Shown: one piece after another, positions 17,379 through 24,861 of the stretch | Layout: the number at the start of each line of letters is the position of its first letter | Numbering within the stretch: position 1 is the first letter of the stretch | Origin: Sphingomonadales bacterium | Lineage (GTDB): Bacteria > Pseudomonadota > Alphaproteobacteria > Sphingomonadales > Sphingomonadaceae | Direction: 5' to 3' | Assembly (NCBI GenBank): GCA_025356275.1 | Contig: JANXUK010000116.1 | Span: 1 to 41,759 of the forward strand | DNA: 41,759 nt | Made by a program: the position numbers and the translations under genes | The notes under the pieces: model-generated | The model's database searches: none | Seen by the model: the letters and a program-made list of their open reading frames with translations, nothing else | What the model was told of the DNA's origin: nothing

Positions 17379-18119
17379 TCAGGCTGCGACCAGAACCGCC
17401 CGGATACGCGCGCGCAAGCGATCGTCAGCTTCGCCTTGCGCGCGTTCGAGCCACCGGATGCCCTCGGCCCGGCGCCCCTGCCACAACAAGCCGACGCCGT
17501 GGTTGAACTGGGCGCGGAAATAGCCGGCTTCGGCCGACCGACTATACCATAGCGCGGCGGCGACAGTATCCTGCGCCGTGCCCCAGCCTTCCTCCAGACA
17601 GCGGGCCAGCAGGTTCATCGCGCGGGCGTGGCCCTGCCGGGCTGAGCGGGCGTAAAGGGCGGCGGCGGCGGCCTGATCCTGATCTACGCCGCGACCATCG
17701 AATTGCATATTGGCATAATTATATTCGCCCCACGGATCGCCGGCATCCGCCGATTTTGCATACCAGCGCGCCGCCTCCGCCAGATCGACTTCGCAGCCCC
17801 AGCCGAGCTCAAAGCCGCGCCCGGCCATGTTCTGCGCCGCCGCATCGCCGGCTCGTGCTGCCTTCATGAACCAGCGGAGCGCGGCGCCCTCGTCCCTGGC
17901 AACACCGGTGCCACCCAGCAGCATCCGCCCCAGACGCAGCTGCGCCTCGGGCATGCCGCAGGCCGCTGCCGCCTCGACCCACGATGCCGCTTCGCACGGA
18001 TCGCCGCCCAGCGCGGCGCTCAGCTCGCCGCTGGTCATGGACCGCAGACGCGCCATCCGCCATACCTGAGCTTCGGCGCGATCCGCTCGTGCGATGGCGT
18101 GCCTGACGCCCGGCGTCAC
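17379..18119 (-). CDS. Sel1-repeat protein of the iron-uptake cluster
   Basis: The 246-residue protein consists largely of Sel1-like (TPR-related) repeats. Clear units include AQLRLGRMLLGGTGVARDEGAALRWFMKAARAGD, AAQNMAGRGFELGWGCEVDLAEAARWYAKSADAGD and AMNLLARCLEEGWGTAQDTVAAALWYSRSAEAGY, which form a helical scaffold for protein contacts. No signal peptide is evident. I prefer the GTG at 18119 because its GTGA overlaps the TGA stop of the upstream PiuC-type gene, giving tight translational coupling; an ATG at 18131 in the same frame is an alternative. It is third in the receptor, hydroxylase, Sel1 set, a grouping seen in other proteobacteria, but its role there is not established. Confidence 0.83.
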   Translation of the reverse strand: MTPGVRHAIARADRAEAQVWRMARLRSMTSGELSAALGGDPCEAASWVEAAAACGMPEAQLRLGRMLLGGTGVARDEGAALRWFMKAARAGDAAAQNMAGRGFELGWGCEVDLAEAARWYAKSADAGDPWGEYNYANMQFDGRGVDQDQAAAAALYARSARQGHARAMNLLARCLEEGWGTAQDTVAAALWYSRSAEAGYFRAQFNHGVGLLWQGRRAEGIRWLERAQGEADDRLRARIRAVLVAA

Positions 18120-18796
18120 AGCTCGCCCCATTCGCGCAAAAGATTGTGATAGAGCCCGGTCAGCCGGATTATCGCCGGATTATCGCCATCATCAGCGCTC
18201 AGCGCCTGCACCGACTGGTCGAGTTCATATAGCATTTCGCGGTGATCGCGCGATTTCACGATGCTCTGGACCCAGAAGAAGGCGGCGATGCGGCTACCCC
18301 GCGTCACCTCCGCAACCCGGTGCAGGCTGCGTGCGGGATACAGCACCATGTCGCCTGCCGCCGGCTTCACCGCATGGCTGCCATAGGTGTCCTCGACCAA
18401 CAATTCGCCGCCATCATACGTGTCGGGCTCGGACAGGAACAGCGTCGCGGACAGGTCGGTGCGCAGCCGCTGTCCGGTTGCGGGCACCTGCCGGATGGCA
18501 TTGTCGATATGCGTACCAAAGCGCATGCCTGGATCGTAGCGATTGAACAGCGGCGGAAATACATGCGCCGGCAGCGCGGCGCTCATAAAGGCGGGCGATG
18601 CTTCCAGCGCGCGCAGCACGATAAGGCCCAGCTCGCGCCCTTCCGCGCTGTCCGGCCCGATCTGGAGGTTGGTCTTGACCCGGCCGGACTGAGGCCCGGC
18701 GGTCACCCGCCCATCTGCCCACGCAGCCTGCGCCAGCCGGTCCTGCAACATCGCAGTCTCGTCCGGGCCAAGGATCGCGGGCAGGTGAACCAGCAT
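18116..18796 (-). CDS. PiuC/YbiX-like Fe(II)/2-oxoglutarate dioxygenase (PKHD-type)
   Basis: The 226-residue protein is a PKHD-type hydroxylase of the Fe(II) and 2-oxoglutarate dependent family. The metal triad is visible: His96 and Asp98 in FGTHIDNAIR, and His159 in YPARSLHRV, with Arg169 (TRGSRIAAFFW) as the likely 2-oxoglutarate anchor. TYDGGEL is also characteristic. Family length matches. PiuC-like enzymes are typically encoded beside TonB siderophore receptors, as here: the receptor stop at 18796 overlaps this gene's start. The natural substrate is not firmly known and may be a siderophore or the receptor system. Iron regulation is inferred from the Fur-like site upstream of the receptor. 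Confidence 0.9.
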   Translation of the reverse strand: MLVHLPAILGPDETAMLQDRLAQAAWADGRVTAGPQSGRVKTNLQIGPDSAEGRELGLIVLRALEASPAFMSAALPAHVFPPLFNRYDPGMRFGTHIDNAIRQVPATGQRLRTDLSATLFLSEPDTYDGGELLVEDTYGSHAVKPAAGDMVLYPARSLHRVAEVTRGSRIAAFFWVQSIVKSRDHREMLYELDQSVQALSADDGDNPAIIRLTGLYHNLLREWGEL

Positions 18797-20952
18797 CAGA
18801 ACTTTACCGCAGCGGTAAACAGCGCGGTGCGACCGGGCGACGGGATGATGTGGTTCTCCGTCGCGCTGGCGTAATAGCTGTTCACCCAGGCCAGCTTGTC
18901 GAACACATTGTTGACATTGGCGCGCAGCGTCAGATGCGAATTGACCGTATAGGCCGCCATCGCGTCGACCATGATATAGCTTGGCAGCACCGCACTCTGC
19001 GCAAAATCGGCGTAGCGCTTGCCCAGGTAATTGGCGCCCAGGCCCAACTCGAAATGGTCCGAGAACTCATATTCGGTCCATAGATTGGCGGCGTTGCGGG
19101 CAGTGTTGGCCAGTTGCTTGCCCACCGTCGCGGCGTTGCTGGAGGCCAGCGTCTTGCCGTTGAGATAGGTGTAGCCGGCGGTGATCTCCCATTTGCGGGT
19201 CAGATGCCCGGTGATGCCAAGCTCCACCCCGTCGACGCGTTGATTGCCCGCCAGCACGATTTGAGTCGGGTGATCGGGGTCGGTGATCTGGGCATTGTCG
19301 ATCTGGGTGCGGAATATCGCCGCCGTCGTCACCAGCCTGCCGCCCATCCAGTCGAATTTGGCGCCGAGCTCGACGATCCGGGCGATGACCGGCGCCAGAT
19401 TGGCGGTTTTCGAACTGAGCGACAAAGCCTCGGCCGAGGGATCGAACGAGGTGCCATAGGAAAAGTAGAATCGCTGATGCGCGGTTGGCTTGAACACGAT
19501 GGAGGCGCGCGGGCTCCACACGTGATCGACATGATCGAGCGGCGCCAGCGATGCAGCGGAGACCCCGGCGATCAGCGCCGATGGCCGGTAATGCGCGGCA
19601 AAACGGTCGTACCGCACCCCGCCGATGACATCCAGCCTGTCGCCGAAAGACACCGTGTCGATGACATAGGCGGCGGCGGAATAGGCAGTGGTGACGGCGC
19701 GGGTCCGGCCCGGTTCCGTGGGCGCGATCTCAAAAGGGTTGGGGCTGAGCAGCAGGGTTGCCGGGGTCTCATTGGCAGTGCCGAACGGATTGACGTAGCG
19801 CACAGTGTCGTCGTGCTCGCGCCCGAATTCGGTTCCCGCCACCACAGTGTGCGAAATCGGCCCGGTGGCGAAAGTGGCGGTGAAGTCGGTCTGATTGATC
19901 AGATTGGTGCGATGCCCGCTGCTCGACGGCGAATCGCGCCCGACCAGCACCGAAGCCAGCGGTGTGGCTGCGGCGGGTGCACCCGGGCTGCCCCGATAGG
20001 CGAAATTGGGGCCATTGAAGATGTCGGAGAATACATAATCGGCGTAGCGCAGCGTGTCGGAGATCGACACCGCATCGCTGAACTGATGGCGGAAACGTGC
20101 GGTGGCAACATTGTCGTTCGCGATAAACCTGTCGGACGCGAGGCCATAGTCGAGGTTGCGCGCGACCTGGGCCGGCTCTCCATTGATGACTGGAATGCCG
20201 ACATCGGGAATGTCATTTTCCTCCTGGTGGAGATATTCAACCGTCAGTGTATCGCGCCCGCCGATACCCACCGCCAGCGATGGCGCGATGCCCCAGCGGC
20301 TGTTGCGGACCAGATCGCGCTGCGCCACCTCGCTGTGTTCGCCCATAGCGTTGATGCGGATCGCGGCACTTATGCCGATCGGCATGTCGACATCCGCCGT
20401 GGCGCGGATGTCATTGTTGGTCCCGTCTACCAGCGTTGCCGCCCACAGTGGGGCCAGCGTCGGTGCCTTGGACACCTGATTGATCGCGCCCCCGGTCGAC
20501 CCGCGCCCGAACAGGATCGCAGACGGACCCTTCAGCACTTCGAGCGTTTCCAGATTGAAGCTGTCGCGCGTGTAAACCGCCGCATCGCGGATACCGTCGA
20601 GGTAGATGTCATTATAGGCCGGAAAGCCGCGCAGATTGACGGTGTCGCCGCGCGCCGCGCCTTCGCCGGCATTGAGAGTGATGCCCGGCACGTTTTTCAG
20701 CGCATCCGCCAGGCGGCTGGTGGCCTGATGTTCGAGCAATTGGCGGGTGACGATGCTGATGCTCTGCGGGGCATTGGCGGCGTTTTCGGAGAGCTTGTCG
20801 CGGGTGACCGAGCGTACTCCGGTAACGGTGATCTGGTTGTCATCGCCATCGCCGTCCTTCGCTGCGCCAGTTCCGGTTTGCGCAATCGCCAGCGAGGGCG
20901 TCATGGCGCCGCCGATAAGCGCACCCGTAATCAGAAGCTTCACACCGCTCAT
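18796..20952 (-). CDS. TonB-dependent siderophore receptor (catecholate type, Fiu-like)
   Basis: This 718-residue outer-membrane receptor imports ferric siderophores using TonB energy. It starts with a signal peptide (VKLLITGALIGGAMTPSLAIAQ). Next comes a TonB box-like stretch, DNQITVTGVRS, and a plug domain with PQSISIVTRQLLEHQATSRLADAL, VNLRGFPAYNDIYLDGIRD and LEVLKGPSAILFGRGSTGGAINQVSK. The rest is a 22-strand-type barrel ending in LFTAAVKF with a terminal aromatic residue, as required for outer-membrane insertion. The specific siderophore cannot be read out. It is the first gene of a unit with the PiuC-like hydroxylase and the Sel1 protein, and a Fur-like palindrome lies about 75 bp upstream. 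Confidence 0.93.
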   Translation of the reverse strand: MSGVKLLITGALIGGAMTPSLAIAQTGTGAAKDGDGDDNQITVTGVRSVTRDKLSENAANAPQSISIVTRQLLEHQATSRLADALKNVPGITLNAGEGAARGDTVNLRGFPAYNDIYLDGIRDAAVYTRDSFNLETLEVLKGPSAILFGRGSTGGAINQVSKAPTLAPLWAATLVDGTNNDIRATADVDMPIGISAAIRINAMGEHSEVAQRDLVRNSRWGIAPSLAVGIGGRDTLTVEYLHQEENDIPDVGIPVINGEPAQVARNLDYGLASDRFIANDNVATARFRHQFSDAVSISDTLRYADYVFSDIFNGPNFAYRGSPGAPAAATPLASVLVGRDSPSSSGHRTNLINQTDFTATFATGPISHTVVAGTEFGREHDDTVRYVNPFGTANETPATLLLSPNPFEIAPTEPGRTRAVTTAYSAAAYVIDTVSFGDRLDVIGGVRYDRFAAHYRPSALIAGVSAASLAPLDHVDHVWSPRASIVFKPTAHQRFYFSYGTSFDPSAEALSLSSKTANLAPVIARIVELGAKFDWMGGRLVTTAAIFRTQIDNAQITDPDHPTQIVLAGNQRVDGVELGITGHLTRKWEITAGYTYLNGKTLASSNAATVGKQLANTARNAANLWTEYEFSDHFELGLGANYLGKRYADFAQSAVLPSYIMVDAMAAYTVNSHLTLRANVNNVFDKLAWVNSYYASATENHIIPSPGRTALFTAAVKF

Positions 20953-21027
20953 AAACTTGTTTCCGTCCCTACGTAGCCGATCAACCGGTATGGCGGACGC
21001 GCTGCGACATCAGCCATGATATGCTAA

Positions 21028-21042
21028 TGCGAGTAATTCGCA
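21028..21042 (-). promoter_or_regulatory. Candidate Fur box upstream of the siderophore receptor
   Basis: TGCGAGTAATTCGCA has perfect 5-bp arms (TGCGA/TCGCA) around GTAAT, inside AT-richer sequence about 75 bp before the receptor start. Its arrangement resembles alphaproteobacterial Fur operators. Repression by iron-loaded Fur is inferred from position and the receptor's function. Confidence 0.55.
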
Positions 21043-21508
21043 ATAATGTCCAGCCATGAACGGGACGAGTGTTGATAAATTTGCCTGTTGGAGTGCGTGA
21101 TCGGGGCGTGTGCGAGGGTCAACGATAATTGATGCATCGGCCCCGAGTTTTGTCGTAACCTTTATTAAATACGCTATATCAGTAGTTTACGCCACTCGCA
21201 CACGGTGCCATGACCCGCCCGATATCCGTATTGCGAGGCGTTATCACTTCATTGCCGCATGCCCATTCCTTGCGTTGGCGGCCGCGATTCCCTCAACGGG
21301 AACGGGTTCCAGCAAAATCCGTCGATCGGGGAAACGCAGGTCCACACCATCGGGCGGCAATTCGCTATGATTGCGCGCAGGGACCTGCAAAATTATATCG
21401 CGCTCGGCTCGGAACCCGACATCGCAAGCTGACAGAGTCCGCGACGGGCGGCACAACGAGGCACTGGGGGCTTCGGGCGTAAGCCGAAGCCCCAGACGCC
21501 AGCCCCGA
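21043..21508. other. Intergenic stretch with possible coding remnant
   Basis: No intact gene is supported in these 466 bp. The first part (21043-21240) is relatively AT-rich and could hold promoter elements for the receptor. CCGTATTGCG at 21226-21235 equals, in reverse complement, the core of the IclR-type palindrome at 32758-32772. From about 21470 down to 21244 the minus strand encodes DIILQVPARNHSELPPDGVDLRF, faintly like the TOBE end of an ABC-transporter ATPase, possibly a decayed remnant. I would not call it a gene. Confidence 0.35.
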
Positions 21509-21739
21509 TCAGACGATCTCGCCAATCTCCATGCCGACCGGATAGGTTTCCCCGTCGGCGACCTTCTGGATCAGCGTGCCGCTGGCCGGGGCCTCGATTT
21601 CGCGCGCGGTCTTGTCGGTTTCCAGCGTGTAGATCACATCGCCTTCCTTCACCGCAGTGCCGCTTTCCACCATCCATTCGGCGAGCGTGCCCTCGCTCAT
21701 CGACATTTCGAGCTTGGGAATGGTCAGAATCGTCGACAT
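21509..21739 (-). CDS. Stand-alone lipoyl/biotinyl carrier domain protein
   Basis: The 76-residue protein is a single biotin/lipoyl attachment domain. It has the modified lysine in LETDKTAREIEAP, a preceding MSMSEGTLAEWMVESGTAVKEGDVIY and a following GETYPVGMEIGEI, the half-repeats of the flattened barrel. A full dihydrolipoamide acyltransferase would be 400 or more residues, with peripheral-binding and catalytic domains; none follow here. The ETDK context and the adjacent E1 gene favour lipoylation. It starts one base after the stop of the E1 gene, so the two are translated together. It likely carries acyl or aldehyde intermediates from the E1 protein; the E2 and E3 partners must be elsewhere or shared. 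Confidence 0.9.
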   Translation of the reverse strand: MSTILTIPKLEMSMSEGTLAEWMVESGTAVKEGDVIYTLETDKTAREIEAPASGTLIQKVADGETYPVGMEIGEIV

Positions 21740-21740
21740 G

Positions 21741-23789
21741 TTAGGCTCCCTTCACGATGGCGCGGGCGCGGGCGATGATTGCCCCGGCGTTGGGCACCTG
21801 GCTGGTTTCGATGGCGTGGGAATAGGCCATCGGGGCGTAATCGGCGCCAAGCCGGCTGGCGGGGGCCTTCAGGCTACCCCACAGCTGCTCGTTGATGGTT
21901 GAGCAGATTTCGGCGCCCAGCCCGCAGAATTCAACAGCCGCATGCACCACCAGCGCGCGGCCAGTCTTGGTGACGGAGGCCAGCACGCGCGCGTAATCGA
22001 TAGGCACCAGGCTGCGCAGGTCGATCACCTCGGCGCTGATACCCTCCTTGGCCAACTCCTCGGCGGCGCCCAGGCAGTTGAGCATTTCCCAGCCATAGCT
22101 GATCAGCGTGATGTCTGACCCCTCGCGCTTGAGCTTGGCCACGCCCAGCGGAATGCGGTAATCGCCCAGCGGCACCTCTTGCTTCTGGGTGAACAACAGC
22201 ATCATCGATTCCAGTACCACCACCGGATCGGGATCGTCGATCGCGGACAGCAGCATGCCCTTGGCCTCCAGCGGGGTCGACGGGTACAGCACTTTCAGCC
22301 CTGGCGTATGGGTCAGCCATGCCTCCAGGCTTTGCGAATGCTGCGCGCCGAAGCCGCCCATCCCGCCGCCCAGCTGCACCCGCACCACCATCGGCGCATG
22401 CGTGGCAGCGCCCGACATATAGCGCTGCTTGGCGGCGTGATTGGCCAGCTGATCGAGGCATACGCCCAAGAAGTCGACGAACATGATCTCGGCAATCGGG
22501 CTCATTCCCGCGATCGAGGCCCCGATCGCCGCGCCGATGATCGCGGTTTCGCTGATCGGTGTGGGGCGGACGCGCCGGTTGCCGTGCTTCTTTTGCAGGC
22601 CCTTGTTGGTGCCGAACACCCCGCCATGCGGATCGCCGACATCCTCGCCCAGCAGGAACACCTCGGGGTTGGCGTCCATCGCGACGGCCTGGGCGTCACG
22701 CACCGCCTCGACGAAGGACATCATCTTGGTCTCGCCCGCGAACGCGCCCTCGGCCTCGCGCAGCGGGAAATGCCCGCGCTGGGGCACGCTTGCCACGTCG
22801 GCAAACACGTCGGTGATGGTCTCGCTGGCTGGGGTTACCGGGCTGGCCATGGCACGGGTGACGGCGTCATCGACCTCGGCCTTGGCGGCGGCTTCGAGCG
22901 CGGTCAGCTCATCCTCGGTGCAGATGCCGGCATCGATCAGCAGCGCGCGGGTCTTTTCGACCGGAGCGCGCTCCTTCGCGGCGGCGAGCACCGCTTTGGC
23001 GGCGTTGTAATTATCGCCCACACCGGCATGCGGGCCCATGCGGTAGGTATGCGCCTCGACAAACACCGGGCCCTTGCCGGCGCGGACATAGGCGATCACG
23101 TCCTGCATCCCGGCGTAGAATGCGGCGGGATCATTGCCGTCGAGCTGGACCCCGCGAAAGCCCAGAGCCTCGGCGCGGCCGTAGAAATTGGGGCTGGCGG
23201 TATAGGCCGGGATCTCGGTATATTCGCCCCACTGGTTGTTCTGGCACATAAAGATCACCGGCAATTGCCACGCACCGGCCAGGTTCATCGCCTCATGCAT
23301 CGCCCCGATCGAGGTCGCGCCGTCGCCAAAATTGACGATGGTGACCCGGTCCTCGCCGCGCTCCTTGGCGCTGATCGCGAGGCCATTGGCGATGGGGGCG
23401 CCGGCACCGACAATCGCGGTGGTGACCATCGAGCCCGATGACGGGTCGGAGATATGGGGGCTGCCGCCCTTGCCCTTGTTGACCCCGCCCTCGCGGCCCA
23501 AAGCCTCGGCGAACATGCCGTACAGGTCCACGCCCTTGGCGACCTGATCGTGGATGCCGCGATAGGTAGTGACCATGTAATCGCGCGCAGTGATGAGCTG
23601 GGCGATCGTGGCAGGGATGCATTCCTGGCCGGTCATCGGCCAATAGGTGAATAGGAACTTGCCCGAGGACAGCCCCGCCTGGATCGCCTTATCCACCGCG
23701 CGGATGCGCGCCATCTGGCCATAGATCGCCTTGAGGACCGTGGGCTCGATACCCAGATTGCCCCGTTGCTCTACAATACCCTGCGTCAT
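21741..23789 (-). CDS. Fused alpha/beta E1 component of a 2-oxoacid (or acetoin-type) dehydrogenase
   Basis: A 682-residue thiamine diphosphate enzyme in which alpha and beta subunits are joined in one chain. The first half has YRGIHDQVAKGVDLYGMFAEAL, HISDPSSGSMVTTAIVGAGAPIANGLA and the ThDP motif GDGATSIGAMHEAMNLAGAWQLPVIFMCQNN. The second half, from about residue 355, has SFVEAVRDAQAVAMDANPEVFLLGEDVG, RPTPISETAIIGAAIGA, QHSQSLEAW and SYGWEMLNCLGAAEELA. Such enzymes decarboxylate a 2-oxoacid, or cleave acetoin-like substrates, and pass the unit to lipoate. The start at 23789 (MTQGIVEQ) is preceded by GGGAG nine bases away; a GTG two codons earlier is possible. The lipoyl protein gene follows by one base. 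The substrate is unknown. Confidence 0.88.
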   Translation of the reverse strand: MTQGIVEQRGNLGIEPTVLKAIYGQMARIRAVDKAIQAGLSSGKFLFTYWPMTGQECIPATIAQLITARDYMVTTYRGIHDQVAKGVDLYGMFAEALGREGGVNKGKGGSPHISDPSSGSMVTTAIVGAGAPIANGLAISAKERGEDRVTIVNFGDGATSIGAMHEAMNLAGAWQLPVIFMCQNNQWGEYTEIPAYTASPNFYGRAEALGFRGVQLDGNDPAAFYAGMQDVIAYVRAGKGPVFVEAHTYRMGPHAGVGDNYNAAKAVLAAAKERAPVEKTRALLIDAGICTEDELTALEAAAKAEVDDAVTRAMASPVTPASETITDVFADVASVPQRGHFPLREAEGAFAGETKMMSFVEAVRDAQAVAMDANPEVFLLGEDVGDPHGGVFGTNKGLQKKHGNRRVRPTPISETAIIGAAIGASIAGMSPIAEIMFVDFLGVCLDQLANHAAKQRYMSGAATHAPMVVRVQLGGGMGGFGAQHSQSLEAWLTHTPGLKVLYPSTPLEAKGMLLSAIDDPDPVVVLESMMLLFTQKQEVPLGDYRIPLGVAKLKREGSDITLISYGWEMLNCLGAAEELAKEGISAEVIDLRSLVPIDYARVLASVTKTGRALVVHAAVEFCGLGAEICSTINEQLWGSLKAPASRLGADYAPMAYSHAIETSQVPNAGAIIARARAIVKGA

Positions 23790-24001
23790 GCCCACAATCT
23801 CCCAGCATCGGGCGGTGACCGACACATGCGAGGCGCCCTGCCAATGACCAACCGATGCCGATTGCGCTACATGACCGCCCCGGCCAAGTCATCCGCCTTA
23901 TGGGCGCACAGGCCCCGGTTTGGCCGCTGCGCCGCACAAGTCGCCACGGCGATGGAAGACGTCGGTGAATGCCATGACCCTTCTGGCGGCGGGCTGCGCC
24001 G

Positions 24002-24691
24002 TTACCAGGGTAGCTGAACCGGGATATTGTCCCGATTTTCAGCGATATACAGCGATGGCAGCAGGCGCGACAGAAAGGTAAATTCATCGTAGCAATGCTG
24101 GAGCAGGCCCGGGCCGATGCCGTCGGGGAACAGCTCAACCAGGGCCGGGCGCGGCACGCCGACGCCGGGCAGGTCGTGCCCCAAAAAGAAATGCGAACGC
24201 AGCACCATGCCCCATGGCGTGTCGCGCGCGATATGCACCATGCGCGAGCCGATGATCGCGCCATCGGGGCGGCGGCGGGGCTCGAACCCGCCGCCGCCAT
24301 GGCCGCAGATCACCGCAGACACCGCCCCTGTGGCCCGCGCGGCGGTGAGCGACGCGGCACCGAACATTTCCTCCGGGTCGCGGAACTGGATCGACAGGCG
24401 CTCGGCCGGCATTGCGGTGAACCGTTCCTCGACCTGATGGATCGCGCCGATAACACCACCATGCGGGCTTTCTTCGAGCCAGCTCGACGCCACATGATCG
24501 ACCGGATGCCACCAGCGATACCACTGGGTCAGTGGCCGCGAGGCGAACCACCAATCGAACATCGCGCCGCTGCATCCATGCATGTCGGTGCGGATCGCGA
24601 CGTGCATAACCCCGTTTTCCAGCCGCTCATAGCCGAGTTCCAGCGGCATTGGCGCCGGGTTCAGCAGGCGATCGAGCTCTTCAAATTGCAT
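24002..24691 (-). CDS. PhlG-like (2,4-diacetylphloroglucinol hydrolase family) C-C hydrolase
   Basis: The 229-residue protein resembles PhlG, a zinc hydrolase that removes an acetyl group from 2,4-diacetylphloroglucinol by carbon-carbon cleavage. The start is typical of the family: YERLENGVMHVAIRTDMHGC, then MFDWWFASRPLTQWYRWWHPVDH. Candidate metal ligands include His62/His66 in HPVDH, a Glu in QVEERF, and the His199-xxx-Glu203 pair in LLQHCYDEFTF, matching the two-His two-Glu layout known for PhlG. It is divergent from a TonB receptor/GST/DoxX unit, with a shared 170-bp promoter region that contains a candidate IclR operator. Other family members act on other beta-diketone or acyl-aromatic compounds, so DAPG itself should not be assumed. 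Confidence 0.85.
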   Translation of the reverse strand: MQFEELDRLLNPAPMPLELGYERLENGVMHVAIRTDMHGCSGAMFDWWFASRPLTQWYRWWHPVDHVASSWLEESPHGGVIGAIHQVEERFTAMPAERLSIQFRDPEEMFGAASLTAARATGAVSAVICGHGGGGFEPRRRPDGAIIGSRMVHIARDTPWGMVLRSHFFLGHDLPGVGVPRPALVELFPDGIGPGLLQHCYDEFTFLSRLLPSLYIAENRDNIPVQLPW

Positions 24692-24764
24692 CTTGCATCC
24701 TCGCGTTGATGTGTTGCGAATTTATCGCATGCCCTGCCTAGATAACCGCATAGCAATTTTAATC

Positions 24765-24779
24765 TACCGTATTGTGGTT
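24765..24779. promoter_or_regulatory. Candidate IclR operator in the phlG-like/TonB divergent promoter
   Basis: Read on the minus strand the site is AACCACAATACGGTA. It matches 13 of 15 positions of the palindrome AACCGCAATACGGTT found next to the iclR-type gene at 32758-32772. It lies between the divergent PhlG-like and TonB receptor genes. A further partial match, AACCGCA, is at 24744-24750. Confidence 0.5.
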
Positions 24780-24861
24780 TACATAAGCAAGAAAGCGGGA
24801 TACCCAATGCCTCGACCTGCGACGCATTTCATGCGGTCCAAACAGGCAGGTGGGAGATTGG

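Noticed and set aside
19114..20976. Plus-strand open frame of 620 codons
   Set aside because: It is antisense to the siderophore receptor, which has clear family motifs along its whole length.
21244..21525. Minus-strand open frame overlapping the end of the lipoyl gene region
   Set aside because: Only a faint resemblance to the TOBE part of ABC-transporter ATPases, no ribosome-binding site, and overlap with the lipoyl gene. At most a remnant.
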